Shown here: piece after piece, positions 25,707 through 34,023 of the stretch | Numbering within the stretch: position 1 is the first letter of the stretch | How the letters are laid out: each line of letters begins with the position of its first letter | Assembly (NCBI RefSeq): GCF_014638845.1 | Contig: NZ_BMFP01000001.1 | Coordinates: 156,396-220,395, forward strand | Source of the DNA: Pontibacter amylolyticus | GTDB taxonomy: Bacteria; Bacteroidota; Bacteroidia; Cytophagales; Hymenobacteraceae | Length of the DNA stretch: 64,000 bases | Direction: 5' to 3' | Made by a program: the position numbers and the translations under genes | Notes under the pieces: generated by a model | Told to the model about the DNA's origin: nothing | The model's input: the letters and a program-made list of their open reading frames with translations, nothing else | Databases searched by the model: none

Positions 25707-26438
25707 TTATAGTTTACCGTGTTCGATTAAGATTTCCTCACGTTCGTGGCCGCTTGTGATTTTATAAGAGCTCTCGTCACAGATAGTTTGGTTGCAATCA
25801 CTAGTGATTCTACTAAAAAGTCTATGTACAAGTCCTATGCCTTCAGCATAAACTTCGAAACGCTCATCAACTCGTTTCAAATCAGCCTCATTACTTTGAA
25901 CTACTCTGACAGTATTATTAAAACCCTGTCCATCCAACTGATAAGGAGTACCAACATCCTCGTATTGATAAACATCCTTTTTATCTCGCACCTTGCCATC
26001 TCGCTCTGGAGATGCATAGTTTGTGTTATACAAATCGCCGACCCATTCATTTCTCTCTTTAACGGGAAAAACAAGCTTAACGTATTTAGTATTGTCCTTG
26101 GTCAGCATGACCATAGTCGGGCTCTTGGCCACTGTCATCACCGAATCATCCAACCAGGCAGCAGTAGCATTTGGTCGTTTAGATCGAATAACTTTATAAA
26201 CCAGTTGACCTGTCTGGTCGATAAAGCTCGTGTCTACCCGTTCACGCAACTGGTAATTAAGTCGGGAAGGTATTTCACCGAAATAAAGCGTTTCTTCCAC
26301 ATTATACACCCGGTACTGCCCTATCTCCAGCGGATAATAGTCGTAGCCCATCGCTTGCGGGTCGGGGTCCTTGTATTTACTTTCACAGCCAGCCACAAAA
26401 GCGGACAGCACAACCAGAAGCAGAAGGGCTCTTCTCAT
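25707..26438 (-). CDS. Hypothetical lipoprotein
   Basis: A 243-residue protein with a lipoprotein signal peptide: basic start, hydrophobic core and lipobox FVAGC with Cys18. The rest is mostly beta-rich (YYPLEIGQYRVYNVEETLYFGEIP, LRERVDTSF, FEVYAEGIGLVHRLFS) and resembles uncharacterised Bacteroidota lipoproteins that start with YYPLxxGxYxxY. Its start shares one base with the mnmA stop and its stop is five bases before the protease gene, so mnmA, this gene and the protease are probably one transcript. No function can be assigned. The sequence is somewhat richer in A and T than its neighbours. Confidence 0.8.
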   Translation of the reverse strand: MRRALLLLVVLSAFVAGCESKYKDPDPQAMGYDYYPLEIGQYRVYNVEETLYFGEIPSRLNYQLRERVDTSFIDQTGQLVYKVIRSKRPNATAAWLDDSVMTVAKSPTMVMLTKDNTKYVKLVFPVKERNEWVGDLYNTNYASPERDGKVRDKKDVYQYEDVGTPYQLDGQGFNNTVRVVQSNEADLKRVDERFEVYAEGIGLVHRLFSRITSDCNQTICDESSYKITSGHEREEILIEHGKL

Positions 26439-27565
26439 TATTGCAACACGTTCAGGTTATAGTCTGAGTTAAAGTTCGTCTCGATCCAGCCGCCACCGAT
26501 CACGTCGTTGCCTTCGTAAAATACGGCAGCCTGACCAGGAGCGATCGCATGCACCCCTCTCAAAAAGTGCACTTTCATTTTGTCGCCTTCCTGCTCGATA
26601 ATGGCCTCTGTACCTGGGTCGTTATACCTTACTTTCGTAATGGTAGGTATAGGCTGGCCGATCAGGTTTTCGTACTTCACCATGTTGAGCTTGCCCACGG
26701 TCATGGCGTTCTTGGCCAGGTCTTCGTAGTTGCCCAGCACCACGCGGTTAGCGTCTTTTTCGATACGGGTCACATAGGCCGGGAAACCAAGCGCTATACC
26801 CAGGCCCTTGCGCTGCCCGATGGTATAGAACGGATAACCTTCGTGCTTGCCCACCACAGTGCCATCTTCCAGCACGAACTCTCCCCCGGCCACGAGTTCT
26901 TCCAAACCTTCTACCCGACGCTTCAGGAAGCTACGGTAGTCGTTGTCAGGTATAAAACAGATCTCGTAAGACTCCGGCTTGTTCACCAGTTCGGTAAAAC
27001 CACGGTCCATGGCCATCTGACGAATCTCAGTTTTGCGCAGCCCTCCCAACGGGAAAATAGTGCGGGCAAGGCTCTTCTGAGAGATACCCCACAGCGCATA
27101 TGACTGGTCCTTGCTCTCGTCCAGCCCTTTGGAGATCACATAACGTCCGTTTTCCTCGCGGATGTTGGCATAGTGACCGGTGGCGATAAAATCGCAGCCC
27201 AACTGGTCGGCACGACGCAGCAAGGCATCCCATTTGATGTGTGTATTGCACAGCACGCATGGGTTTGGCGTGCGACCGGCTATGTATTCGTCCGTGAAGT
27301 GGTTGATCACAAAATCACCGAATTCTTCGCGTATGTCTATGATATAGTGCGGGAAGCCAAGCTGCACTGCTATGTTGCGGGCGTCGTTGATCGAGTCAAG
27401 GCTGCAGCAACCGGTTTCCTTCTTACTGGCGCCGCTCGATGCGTAGTCCCACGTCTTCATGGTCATTCCCACCACTTCATAACCTTGCTCATGCAACATC
27501 ACAGCCGCCACGGAGCTGTCAATGCCGCCGCTCATGGCTACCAATACCCTTCCTAACTTACTCAT
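26438..27565 (-). CDS. mnmA: tRNA-specific 2-thiouridylase
   Basis: Thiolates U34 of tRNA-Glu, -Gln and -Lys. The 375-residue protein has the PP-loop VAMSGGIDSSVAA, the catalytic Cys pair in NPCVLCN and YEICFIPD, TGHYA, KDQSYALWG and YTIGQRKGLG. Length fits the family. On the minus strand a TATCTTTG at 27607-27614 matches the -7 promoter element about 40 bases upstream of the start; no good -33 partner is seen. Confidence 0.97.
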   Translation of the reverse strand: MSKLGRVLVAMSGGIDSSVAAVMLHEQGYEVVGMTMKTWDYASSGASKKETGCCSLDSINDARNIAVQLGFPHYIIDIREEFGDFVINHFTDEYIAGRTPNPCVLCNTHIKWDALLRRADQLGCDFIATGHYANIREENGRYVISKGLDESKDQSYALWGISQKSLARTIFPLGGLRKTEIRQMAMDRGFTELVNKPESYEICFIPDNDYRSFLKRRVEGLEELVAGGEFVLEDGTVVGKHEGYPFYTIGQRKGLGIALGFPAYVTRIEKDANRVVLGNYEDLAKNAMTVGKLNMVKYENLIGQPIPTITKVRYNDPGTEAIIEQEGDKMKVHFLRGVHAIAPGQAAVFYEGNDVIGGGWIETNFNSDYNLNVLQ

Positions 27566-27759
27566 TTATCTTCAGAATTGTAATTCGAAATGCTATAATT
27601 TTACTACAAAGATAGTAACATCGGGGCACTAATAAAGATTCAGCCGGGCAAATATTGTAGCGACAACAATTTGGAAAGAGATGGTGCGTTAAAAAAATCA
27701 TTGAAAAATATGGCATCATACCCGATTTGGGACTTACTTTGGAATAAAATAAGATGAAC

Positions 27760-27776
27760 AGAACCGAAACGGTTCT
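27760..27776 (+). promoter_or_regulatory. Short perfect hairpin upstream of the TrpF-like gene
   Basis: AGAACCG-AAA-CGGTTCT, seven pairs with a three-base loop, ending 16 bases before the ATG at 27793. It could be an RNA hairpin in the 5' untranslated region or a protein-binding dyad. It is in the 227-base divergent gap between mnmA and the TrpF-like gene. Confidence 0.5.
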
Positions 27777-27792
27777 AAAAAGATAGACTGCT

Positions 27793-28416
27793 ATGGGCTT
27801 ACGGACCTCTGTAATAGTAAATGGTATAAACAATCTGAGTGATGCTCGTTATTGCGCCGGCATGGGCGTTGATGTGATCAGCTTTAACCTGAAACTGGAT
27901 GATAAGGAGCGCATGACTTCCGACACGTTGAAGGAAATTGTGGGCTGGGTATCTGGCGTGAAACTGGCCGGCGAGTTCGAGCGTGCCAAGCCCGATATCA
28001 TCAATCAATACGCCGATGACTTCGGCCTCGATTACATCCAGCTGGACACCCCTTACCTGATCGATGAAATCGAAGAGATCAACCGTCCGGTTATCCAGAA
28101 GGTGTTTATCAATAAGGATACGGTAGAAAGCGAGCTACTAGAAATGATGGAGCTTTACAGCCCGTCTGTTGACAGTTTCCTGATCTATTCATCGGATTTT
28201 GATAACATCGACGACACTAACATCAAATTCCTGAAGAACCTGGCCAAGCGCTTCCATATATACCTGGGCTTCGGGGTTCACCGCCACAATATCAACACTG
28301 TCCTGAAAGAGATCAAACCTGCCGGCATCGGCCTGCGAGGTGGTCACGAAATCAAACCTGGCCTAAAGGACTTTGATGAACTGCAGGAAATCTTCGAGGA
28401 AATAGAAGAAAACTAG
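27793..28416 (+). CDS. TrpF-fold protein lacking the phosphoribosylanthranilate isomerase catalytic residues
   Basis: A 207-residue protein that aligns with the real TrpF of this window over its whole length: VIVNGINNLSDARYCAGMGVD matches the N-terminal KVCGMRE region and GLRGGHEIKPGLKDFDELQEIF matches IDVNSGFELEPGLKDVEKLRRL. The catalytic Cys9 of TrpF is Asn10 here, and the catalytic Asp131 is Tyr132, with the same 122-residue spacing. The phosphate-loop GGNG has become an acidic NIDD stretch. It is therefore unlikely to be a PRA isomerase despite probable automatic annotation as such. No signal peptide. It diverges from mnmA, is monocistronic, and its function is unknown. Confidence 0.85.
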   Translation: MGLRTSVIVNGINNLSDARYCAGMGVDVISFNLKLDDKERMTSDTLKEIVGWVSGVKLAGEFERAKPDIINQYADDFGLDYIQLDTPYLIDEIEEINRPVIQKVFINKDTVESELLEMMELYSPSVDSFLIYSSDFDNIDDTNIKFLKNLAKRFHIYLGFGVHRHNINTVLKEIKPAGIGLRGGHEIKPGLKDFDELQEIFEEIEEN

Positions 28417-28829
28417 GGAGTTTGGAAGTTTAGGAGTTTGAGAGTTAGAAAGTTTAAGAGTTGTGATATAGCGACTTTACACTTTAACATCGTTTCCGTC
28501 TAGTGGCGCTATGCTGTAATACCGTTCTGTGCAATGATTTAACGCCGGCTCTTCCGGACTTCCGAGTCTGGAAGTGTTTCTGCGAGGTACAGCTTTGTCC
28601 CCTATACCTATAGAACCTATACACAGGGATTAGGAAATACACGACAGTTTCCTTCGGGATTGATAAATACCGTAGAGCCTTATAGAAAGCCGTTTATAAA
28701 GCATTATTACCTGTAGGGACAGGTCGCGACCTGTCCGAATCGTGCACCTGGCTCGGTAATTTTTTCTTCTGAAACTAGCTATACCTTGTAAACCTTGTAC
28801 TTCTAACAAATATCCATACCGAAATAATA
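28417..28829. other. Intergenic region with degenerate repeats
   Basis: No gene seen. 28417-28463 is a degenerate repeat of AGTTTGGAAGTTTAGGAGTT type. An imperfect hairpin CTTCC-GACT...AGTC-GGAAG lies near 28550-28573, and 28600-28625 has two CTATACC copies. A perfect palindrome is listed separately. Confidence 0.6.
28717..28736. repeat. 20-bp perfect palindrome
   Basis: GGACAGGTCGCGACCTGTCC is self-complementary throughout. It is isolated in the 28.4-28.8 kb gap, not followed by a T-run, so it is more like a dispersed palindromic repeat or a protein-binding dyad than a terminator. Confidence 0.85.
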
Positions 28830-28867
28830 AAGACGGTCCGCTATACCTGGGTATGGCGGACCGTCTT
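28830..28867. terminator. Terminator of the envelope/folC/trmB cluster
   Basis: AAGACGGTCCGC (28830-28841) pairs with GCGGACCGTCTT (28856-28867); the inner TATACC/GGTATG can extend the stem almost to the tip. On the minus strand it is followed by TATTATTT and on the plus strand by GTTTTG. It lies 31 bases after the trmB stop. Confidence 0.88.
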
Positions 28868-28898
28868 GTTTTGAAATGTAAGCAATTATACCTGAAGG

Positions 28899-29552
28899 CT
28901 ATACCTTGAACTGCAGGTATTTGATGGTGATTCCGTCGGCCAGGTAGCGTTTCTCGTATGTGGTGTAGATGCCCATGGTATGCTCTTGCAGGTCGGACTG
29001 GTATAAATTGTCGGTATAAAGCAGGTCCTTTGGATTACGCTCCTGCAACACTTCCAGGGTATACTCGAAAAGCATCTGGTTGTCGGTCTTCAAGTGCAGG
29101 ATCCCGCCCGGCTTTAAAACCCTTGCATACAGATCGAGGAAACGCGGTGAGGTGAGGCGGCGCTTGATATCGCGGTCTTTCGGTCGCGGGTCGGGGAAGG
29201 TCACCCAGATTTCATCCACCTCGCCCTCTGCAAAGTTATCTTCCAGGTTCTCAATAAAAGTGCGCAGGAAAGCTACATTGTGCAGATCTTCCTCTTCCGC
29301 CAGCGAACTGCCTTTCCAGATCCGTGCTCCCTTGATATCCAGTCCCAGAAAGTTTTTGTCAGGATACAGACGAGCCATCCCCACGGTATACTCCCCACGA
29401 CCGCAGCCAATCTCGAGGATCAGGGGATTATCATTCTCGAAAAACTCGTCCCGCCACTTGCCTTTCAGCTGACCATAGAGTTCTCCTTCCCGCTCAATTA
29501 CATTCTCACGCTCCGCTATGGCGGCAAATTTCGCTAATTTACTTCTTCCCAT
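28899..29552 (-). CDS. trmB: tRNA (guanine-N7)-methyltransferase
   Basis: SAM-dependent methylation of G46 of tRNA. The 217-residue protein has the SAM motif LILEIGCGRGEYTVG, NFLGLDIKGARIW, the WVTFPDPRPKDRDIKRRLTSPRFL signature and LKTDN. Three bases after folC on the same strand, last gene of the long minus-strand cluster. Confidence 0.96.
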   Translation of the reverse strand: MGRSKLAKFAAIAERENVIEREGELYGQLKGKWRDEFFENDNPLILEIGCGRGEYTVGMARLYPDKNFLGLDIKGARIWKGSSLAEEEDLHNVAFLRTFIENLEDNFAEGEVDEIWVTFPDPRPKDRDIKRRLTSPRFLDLYARVLKPGGILHLKTDNQMLFEYTLEVLQERNPKDLLYTDNLYQSDLQEHTMGIYTTYEKRYLADGITIKYLQFKV

Positions 29553-29555
29553 TTC

Positions 29556-30848
29556 TTATAGTTCGTCAATCTCTGCGACCACAAAGGTACTACCTCCGAT
29601 AAAAATTACCTCATCCGGTTTCGCATTTCCCCTGGCCGCGGCAATGGCTGCGCTCACCGTGGCATATGCTTCTCCTTGCAATCCTACTTGCCTGGCTTTT
29701 CCCTGGAGCTCCCCCACTGGTAACGCGCGGGGTATCTGTGCCTGGCAGAAATAATAGGTATAGGCCTTCGGCAGAAGCTGCAGGATCGTGGTCACATCTT
29801 TGTCATTCACGGCCCCAAACACCATGTGTACCTGCTTCGGTTTCAGCGAGTGCAGCTGAGCAAGTATTTGTTTAATGCCATCCACATTGTGACCTGTATC
29901 ACAAACAGTTAAAGGATTAAATCCTAACACCTGCCAACGCCCTTTCAGGCCGGTAATGGTTTTAGCGTTAGCTATACCTTGGCGAATTGCTTCATCCGAA
30001 ATAATAAAGCCCCGCTCACGAAGCAGCAACAGCGATTTGAGCACGCCGGGCAGGTTATACTGCTGGTATACCCCTGCCAGATCAGACTGGAGTGAAGCTA
30101 GCCACAAGCTGCCATTCAGGTATACATCGTAAACCTGTCCCTCCAGCTGTTGCTCCCGCACTTGCACGAGAATGCTATCGGTGGCAAAATAGAGCGGCGA
30201 CTGTTCAGCAGCGGCCTTATGCTCGAACACCTGCACGATGTCAGCTTGCTTGGTGCTGATCACGGCAGGCGTGTGGGGCTTGATAATGCCGGCCTTCTCC
30301 CCTGCTATTTCGGGCAGCGTATCGCCCAGCAGCGCCTGGTGGTCAAAACCGATGTTCGTGATAAGCGAAAGCTCCGGTGAGATGATGTTGGTTGAGTCCA
30401 GCCGCCCACCCAGGCCTACTTCGATCACGGCAACGTCTACCTGCTCGTCCGCAAAATACTGAAAAGCAAGGGCCACGGTCATCTCGAAAAAGGATGGTTT
30501 CACCTGCTCAAACAGCTCCTTGTGCTGCTCCACAAACCGAATCAGGTAATCCTGGGGCAGCTCAGCACCGTTTACACGCACCCTTTCGGTAAAGGACTTG
30601 AGATGTGGTGAAGTATAGAGACCCGTCTTGTATCCGGCACTCTGAAGCACGGCAGCCAGCATGTGCGAGCTGCTGCCTTTGCCGTTGGTGCCTGCCACAT
30701 GCACTGTCTTAAACTTATGCTGGGGCAGTCCAAACGCATCGCAAAGGGCTATGATGTTGTCGAGGCTCTTCTTAAAAGCAATATTGCCGATGCGTTGAAA
30801 CATCGGCAATTGCTGGTATAGGTAATCAAGACATTCTTGATAAGTCAT
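29556..30848 (-). CDS. folC: Dihydrofolate synthase / folylpolyglutamate synthase
   Basis: Adds glutamate to dihydropteroate and folates. The 430-residue Mur-ligase-family protein has the P-loop VAGTNGKGSSSHMLA, YTSPHLKSFTERVRVNG, EVGLGGRLDSTNII, the SLITNIGFDHQALLG segment and the C-terminal domain with DTGHN and GAVNDKD. Located 15 bases after the TonB gene. Confidence 0.96.
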   Translation of the reverse strand: MTYQECLDYLYQQLPMFQRIGNIAFKKSLDNIIALCDAFGLPQHKFKTVHVAGTNGKGSSSHMLAAVLQSAGYKTGLYTSPHLKSFTERVRVNGAELPQDYLIRFVEQHKELFEQVKPSFFEMTVALAFQYFADEQVDVAVIEVGLGGRLDSTNIISPELSLITNIGFDHQALLGDTLPEIAGEKAGIIKPHTPAVISTKQADIVQVFEHKAAAEQSPLYFATDSILVQVREQQLEGQVYDVYLNGSLWLASLQSDLAGVYQQYNLPGVLKSLLLLRERGFIISDEAIRQGIANAKTITGLKGRWQVLGFNPLTVCDTGHNVDGIKQILAQLHSLKPKQVHMVFGAVNDKDVTTILQLLPKAYTYYFCQAQIPRALPVGELQGKARQVGLQGEAYATVSAAIAAARGNAKPDEVIFIGGSTFVVAEIDEL

Positions 30849-30862
30849 GAAATCAATAGAAA

Positions 30863-31780
30863 TTAGCGTGATCGGATCACAAAGGTAACGGTACCGGTGG
30901 CTCCTGTTGTACTTCTGCCTCCACCCGTGCGGCTAAAGGTTGTCTTCTGAAGCTGTTCACGGTACCATTTCTCTACGTGCGGAGACACTGTGCTCTCCAG
31001 TCGGTCGATGCCAATCAGGTTGCCGTCGGCGTCGATGCGGATGCGGAACTTCACAAAACCGGTTTCGTTTTCGTAAGGGTCACGTTTCGGAGAAATATCG
31101 TAGCGCCAGCCGGCCATGTCCAGACCATCGCCACCGCCACCGCCGCCAGGTGTGCCTTCGTAGTTCTTGGCACCCATGATGCCTCTTGGGTCACCTTTAT
31201 CACCTACTTTGTTGGCGTCATCACCGTTGTTGTTACCGGTTGCTTCGTTTGACGTCCCACTCTTGCCGGTACCCGTGCTTTCGGTCGGTTTGCCAGGGTA
31301 TAGCGCACGGGGTTTTTCAGGCTCTGGCTTTTTCACCTCCTCCTTGGGCTTCTCCACCGGCTTCTTCACTTCCTCTTTGGGTTGTGGCTTCGGCTGAGGC
31401 TTTGCCTCCTCTTTCACCACCACGGGCGCATCTGCAGTTGTGGTGACAACCTTCGGGGTTTCAACCGGAGTTGGAGGTGTTGGTGTAGCTGCTGCAACAG
31501 GCTTTGGATCAGGCAACGGTTCCGGCTGCGTTGGAGCTGGCTTGCTGTCCTGCACGTTCTTTGACTCGTTCGGAGTAGCCTTCGACTGTACACTACCGCT
31601 GCCCACGGCATCCATGCCGAAGTCCAGTTCAATACCCATCTCCTTGTCCGGTTTACCCGGTGCCCCACTCCAAGCCAGCAGGTAGAACAAAAGCAACAGG
31701 ATAATCACGTGCAGGGCAATACTAATACCTGCCGCAATTTTCCTGTTTTTTTCTTCTTCCTTATTTAATGCTATCTCCAT
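30863..31780 (-). CDS. TonB-family energy transducer
   Basis: A 305-residue inner-membrane protein. One N-terminal transmembrane segment (about 14-41, ISIALHVIILLLLFYLLAW) is followed by a Pro/Lys/Glu-rich periplasm-spanning spacer (about 60-165, KPQPKPQPKEEVKKPVEKPKEE), a Gly/Asn-rich stretch with GGGGGG (about 212-217), and a TonB/TolA-like C-terminal domain (about 220-305, YENETGFVKFRIRIDADGNLIGI). With the adjacent ExbD and ExbB it makes a complete Ton motor that uses proton motive force. TolA-like coupling to envelope constriction is an alternative. Confidence 0.9.
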   Translation of the reverse strand: MEIALNKEEEKNRKIAAGISIALHVIILLLLFYLLAWSGAPGKPDKEMGIELDFGMDAVGSGSVQSKATPNESKNVQDSKPAPTQPEPLPDPKPVAAATPTPPTPVETPKVVTTTADAPVVVKEEAKPQPKPQPKEEVKKPVEKPKEEVKKPEPEKPRALYPGKPTESTGTGKSGTSNEATGNNNGDDANKVGDKGDPRGIMGAKNYEGTPGGGGGGDGLDMAGWRYDISPKRDPYENETGFVKFRIRIDADGNLIGIDRLESTVSPHVEKWYREQLQKTTFSRTGGGRSTTGATGTVTFVIRSR

Positions 31781-31791
31781 CTCAGTACTTA

Positions 31792-32187
31792 TTATTCTGT
31801 CGGCGTTGTGGCCAGCGTTACTTTCGCATTCAGACCTGCTGCCACACTTGCCACGTTTACCAGGTACTCCACCGGAACACTCTTATCGACATGCAACACA
31901 ACCACACCTTCATCTGCATTCTGCAAAAGTGCTGCCAATTGTGGTTCTAGATCCGAAAGACTGATTTCTTTTCCGTTTAAGTAATACTTTAAGTCGGGCG
32001 TAATGGTAACGCTTATTTTCTGGATTACTATGGTAGATGACTTACTTGTAGGCAAACTAACTGGAAGGCCGGTAGGCGCCACGAAGTTTGAGGTAAGCAT
32101 GAAAAATATGAGCAACAGAAATATGATGTCGGTCATCGACGACATATTAAACTCTGGGTTGATCTTATTTTTAGAGCGTAAATTCAT
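31792..32187 (-). CDS. ExbD/TolR biopolymer transport protein
   Basis: A 131-residue protein with one transmembrane helix (about 19-35) preceded by the conserved NMSSMTDIIFLLLIFFML, in which the Asp is the proton-carrying residue of the family. The periplasmic domain includes the typical VVLHVDKSVPVEYLVNV. Three bases after exbB. Confidence 0.94.
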   Translation of the reverse strand: MNLRSKNKINPEFNMSSMTDIIFLLLIFFMLTSNFVAPTGLPVSLPTSKSSTIVIQKISVTITPDLKYYLNGKEISLSDLEPQLAALLQNADEGVVVLHVDKSVPVEYLVNVASVAAGLNAKVTLATTPTE

Positions 32188-32189
32188 GC

Positions 32190-32894
32190 TTAAAGTTGTG
32201 GTTCTTGTAAAAGATCAATAAACTCAATCGAAGAGTACTCCATGCCGTGCACAATGTTGTCGATTTTGGACACTAGGTAGTTGTACCCTACATAGGCAGG
32301 AAGTCCGATAATCAGACCGGTAGCCGTTGTTACCATCGCCTGGTAAATACCAGCCGATAGCAGCTGCGGGCTGATGGTACCTTCCGCCTGTGCAATGGCG
32401 ATGAAGGCCTGGATCATACCAGTTACCGTTCCAAGGAAACCGAGCATGGGTGCTGCACCTGCGATGGTTGCCAGCGAAGCCAGGTTACGCTCCAATTTAC
32501 TGATTTCGATCTTGCCTACGTTCTCGATAGAGGTTTCAATGTTTTTGAGTGGGTTGCCGATGCGGCTTATACCTTTGCCCAACATTCTGGCTACCGGTGT
32601 GTTCGTCTGAGCGCACAGCATGCGGGCCCCGTTAATGTCACCAGCCAATACCATGCTCTTGATGCGGTCGCTGAAACCATCCGGGTTTTTAGCAGCCTTC
32701 ATTAGGGTCAGGTAGCGCTCGAAGAAAATGTAAACGGCAGCCAGCGACAAAAGCAGCAGCGGGATCATGGCCCAACCACCCGCCATCGCCAGGTCCATCA
32801 ACGAAACTGAGTTTTCCGCTGTTTCAGCTCCATCCATCAACATAGAAGTCGTGTCAGCAGGAGTCGTTGTAATTTGTAAGAAGAGAGATGTCAT
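32190..32894 (-). CDS. ExbB/TolQ-type proton channel (MotA/TolQ/ExbB family)
   Basis: A 234-residue protein with three transmembrane segments (about 38-58, 141-165, 184-208). The family signature APMLGFLGTVTGMIQAF and the second membrane region LSAGIYQAMVTTATGLIIGLPAYVGYN are intact. It forms the stator with ExbD. One base after the stop-proximal gap to the HU/SPOR gene, so the cluster is translationally tight. Confidence 0.94.
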   Translation of the reverse strand: MTSLFLQITTTPADTTSMLMDGAETAENSVSLMDLAMAGGWAMIPLLLLSLAAVYIFFERYLTLMKAAKNPDGFSDRIKSMVLAGDINGARMLCAQTNTPVARMLGKGISRIGNPLKNIETSIENVGKIEISKLERNLASLATIAGAAPMLGFLGTVTGMIQAFIAIAQAEGTISPQLLSAGIYQAMVTTATGLIIGLPAYVGYNYLVSKIDNIVHGMEYSSIEFIDLLQEPQL

Positions 32895-32895
32895 G

Positions 32896-34017
32896 TTAAT
32901 TATTATAAACCCAAATATTTTCTCCGAATGATTTTCTGTAAGTGTTCATGGCAGCCTGCGCCTCCTCTGCCGAAGCAAAGTCAGCTACAGATACTTTAAA
33001 AAGACGGCTGCCTTTACCAGGCTCCAAGACTTTAGCCTCGTGGCCGTTCTCCGCTATCTCCTGACGGCTGAACTCAGCGTTCAGCATGCGGGCATAACCG
33101 CCCGTAATAATATAAAAACGGCCATCTTTATCGCTCACCGTGGTCGTTACGGGTGCCGGTGCTGCCACTTCTTCAACTGCCTCAGCCTTCTCATAAACGA
33201 ATTCATCTGCAGCATATTGAGCCTCCTGTCCGGAAGTATTACTGGAAGCGTCGCCCCAGGCATCTGCCCCATCCATCATACCTGCTCCCGATGCGTCTAA
33301 TACATCAGTAGGGACTGGCTGTCCTAAGGTAGCTTCGTGTTGAACAGGTATAGAAACAGAGGAAGTCTTTTCGTCTGCCCGCTCCTCGTCATTTACAAGC
33401 GACGTCGGATAAAGGCTGCTCAGGTTATAATCCGTTTGAAGGGAAAGCATGTACAGGGCCGTTCCTACCAAACCTGTCAGGGCGAGACCGGCAGCCACGT
33501 GGTAGGCGCGCTTCAGTCGGGCTTTGAAAGGTTTTCTGGCTGGTGCCGGCTCTGCCGCTTGGCGCTCCTTAATGAGGGTGCGCAGCACAGCCGGCTCCTC
33601 ATGGCGGATCGGTCTGGCGACGATCTCGGGCAGGCCGAAGCTTGCCTCCAGCAGATTGTCGCCTTCCGTGTATTCAAATACCAGCTTCTGCTCGTGGTTG
33701 TATTTGAACACGCCGATGTCGGTGAGCTCAAATCGCTGCTCACTTTCCAAGCGGGTGCGTACCTCATGCACAAAAGAGATGACCAGCTGCCTGGCCTCTT
33801 CTTTTGAGCTGTTGTTGGCATAAGCGATGGTGCTGATGAGCAGTCCATCGTTCAGGACAAGCTTTTCGTTGAAAGCAATCTTTTTGGACGGCGGCACCAG
33901 CGTATGCTTCACCGGGTTGATCCGGGCAGGCACATAGCGCGTAATCAACCCGCCAAAATCAGGTATGATCACGCAGTCGTGATTATAGAGCAGGTGCTTG
34001 ATGTGCTTTTCTACCAT
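32896..34017 (-). CDS. HU-like (CCDC81-type) N-terminal, single-pass membrane protein with C-terminal SPOR domain
   Basis: A 373-residue protein. The N-terminal about 145 residues (IKHLLYNHDCVIIPDFGGLITRY, KKIAFNEKLVLNDGLL, FELTDIGVFKYN) fit the paired CCDC81-like bacterial HU fold. A transmembrane helix lies at about 171-190 (VAAGLALTGLVGTALYML), followed by a low-complexity periplasmic stretch, and the last about 75 residues (GRFYIITGGYARMLNAEFSRQEIAENG, FKVSVADFASAEEAQAAM) are a SPOR domain, which in the family binds denuded septal peptidoglycan. The start is the ATG at 34017; a GTG two codons upstream is possible. It sits between an outer-membrane barrel gene and exbB. Cellular role unknown; division or envelope organisation is plausible. 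Confidence 0.85.
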   Translation of the reverse strand: MVEKHIKHLLYNHDCVIIPDFGGLITRYVPARINPVKHTLVPPSKKIAFNEKLVLNDGLLISTIAYANNSSKEEARQLVISFVHEVRTRLESEQRFELTDIGVFKYNHEQKLVFEYTEGDNLLEASFGLPEIVARPIRHEEPAVLRTLIKERQAAEPAPARKPFKARLKRAYHVAAGLALTGLVGTALYMLSLQTDYNLSSLYPTSLVNDEERADEKTSSVSIPVQHEATLGQPVPTDVLDASGAGMMDGADAWGDASSNTSGQEAQYAADEFVYEKAEAVEEVAAPAPVTTTVSDKDGRFYIITGGYARMLNAEFSRQEIAENGHEAKVLEPGKGSRLFKVSVADFASAEEAQAAMNTYRKSFGENIWVYNN

Positions 34018-34023
34018 AGGCAC

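Noticed and set aside
25746-26462. 238-codon plus-strand open frame antisense to the lipoprotein gene
   Set aside because: The minus-strand frame has a convincing lipobox and operon spacing; the plus frame has none.
27793-28416. A second functional trpF
   Set aside because: Both catalytic residues are replaced, and a fully intact trpF lies in the trp operon.
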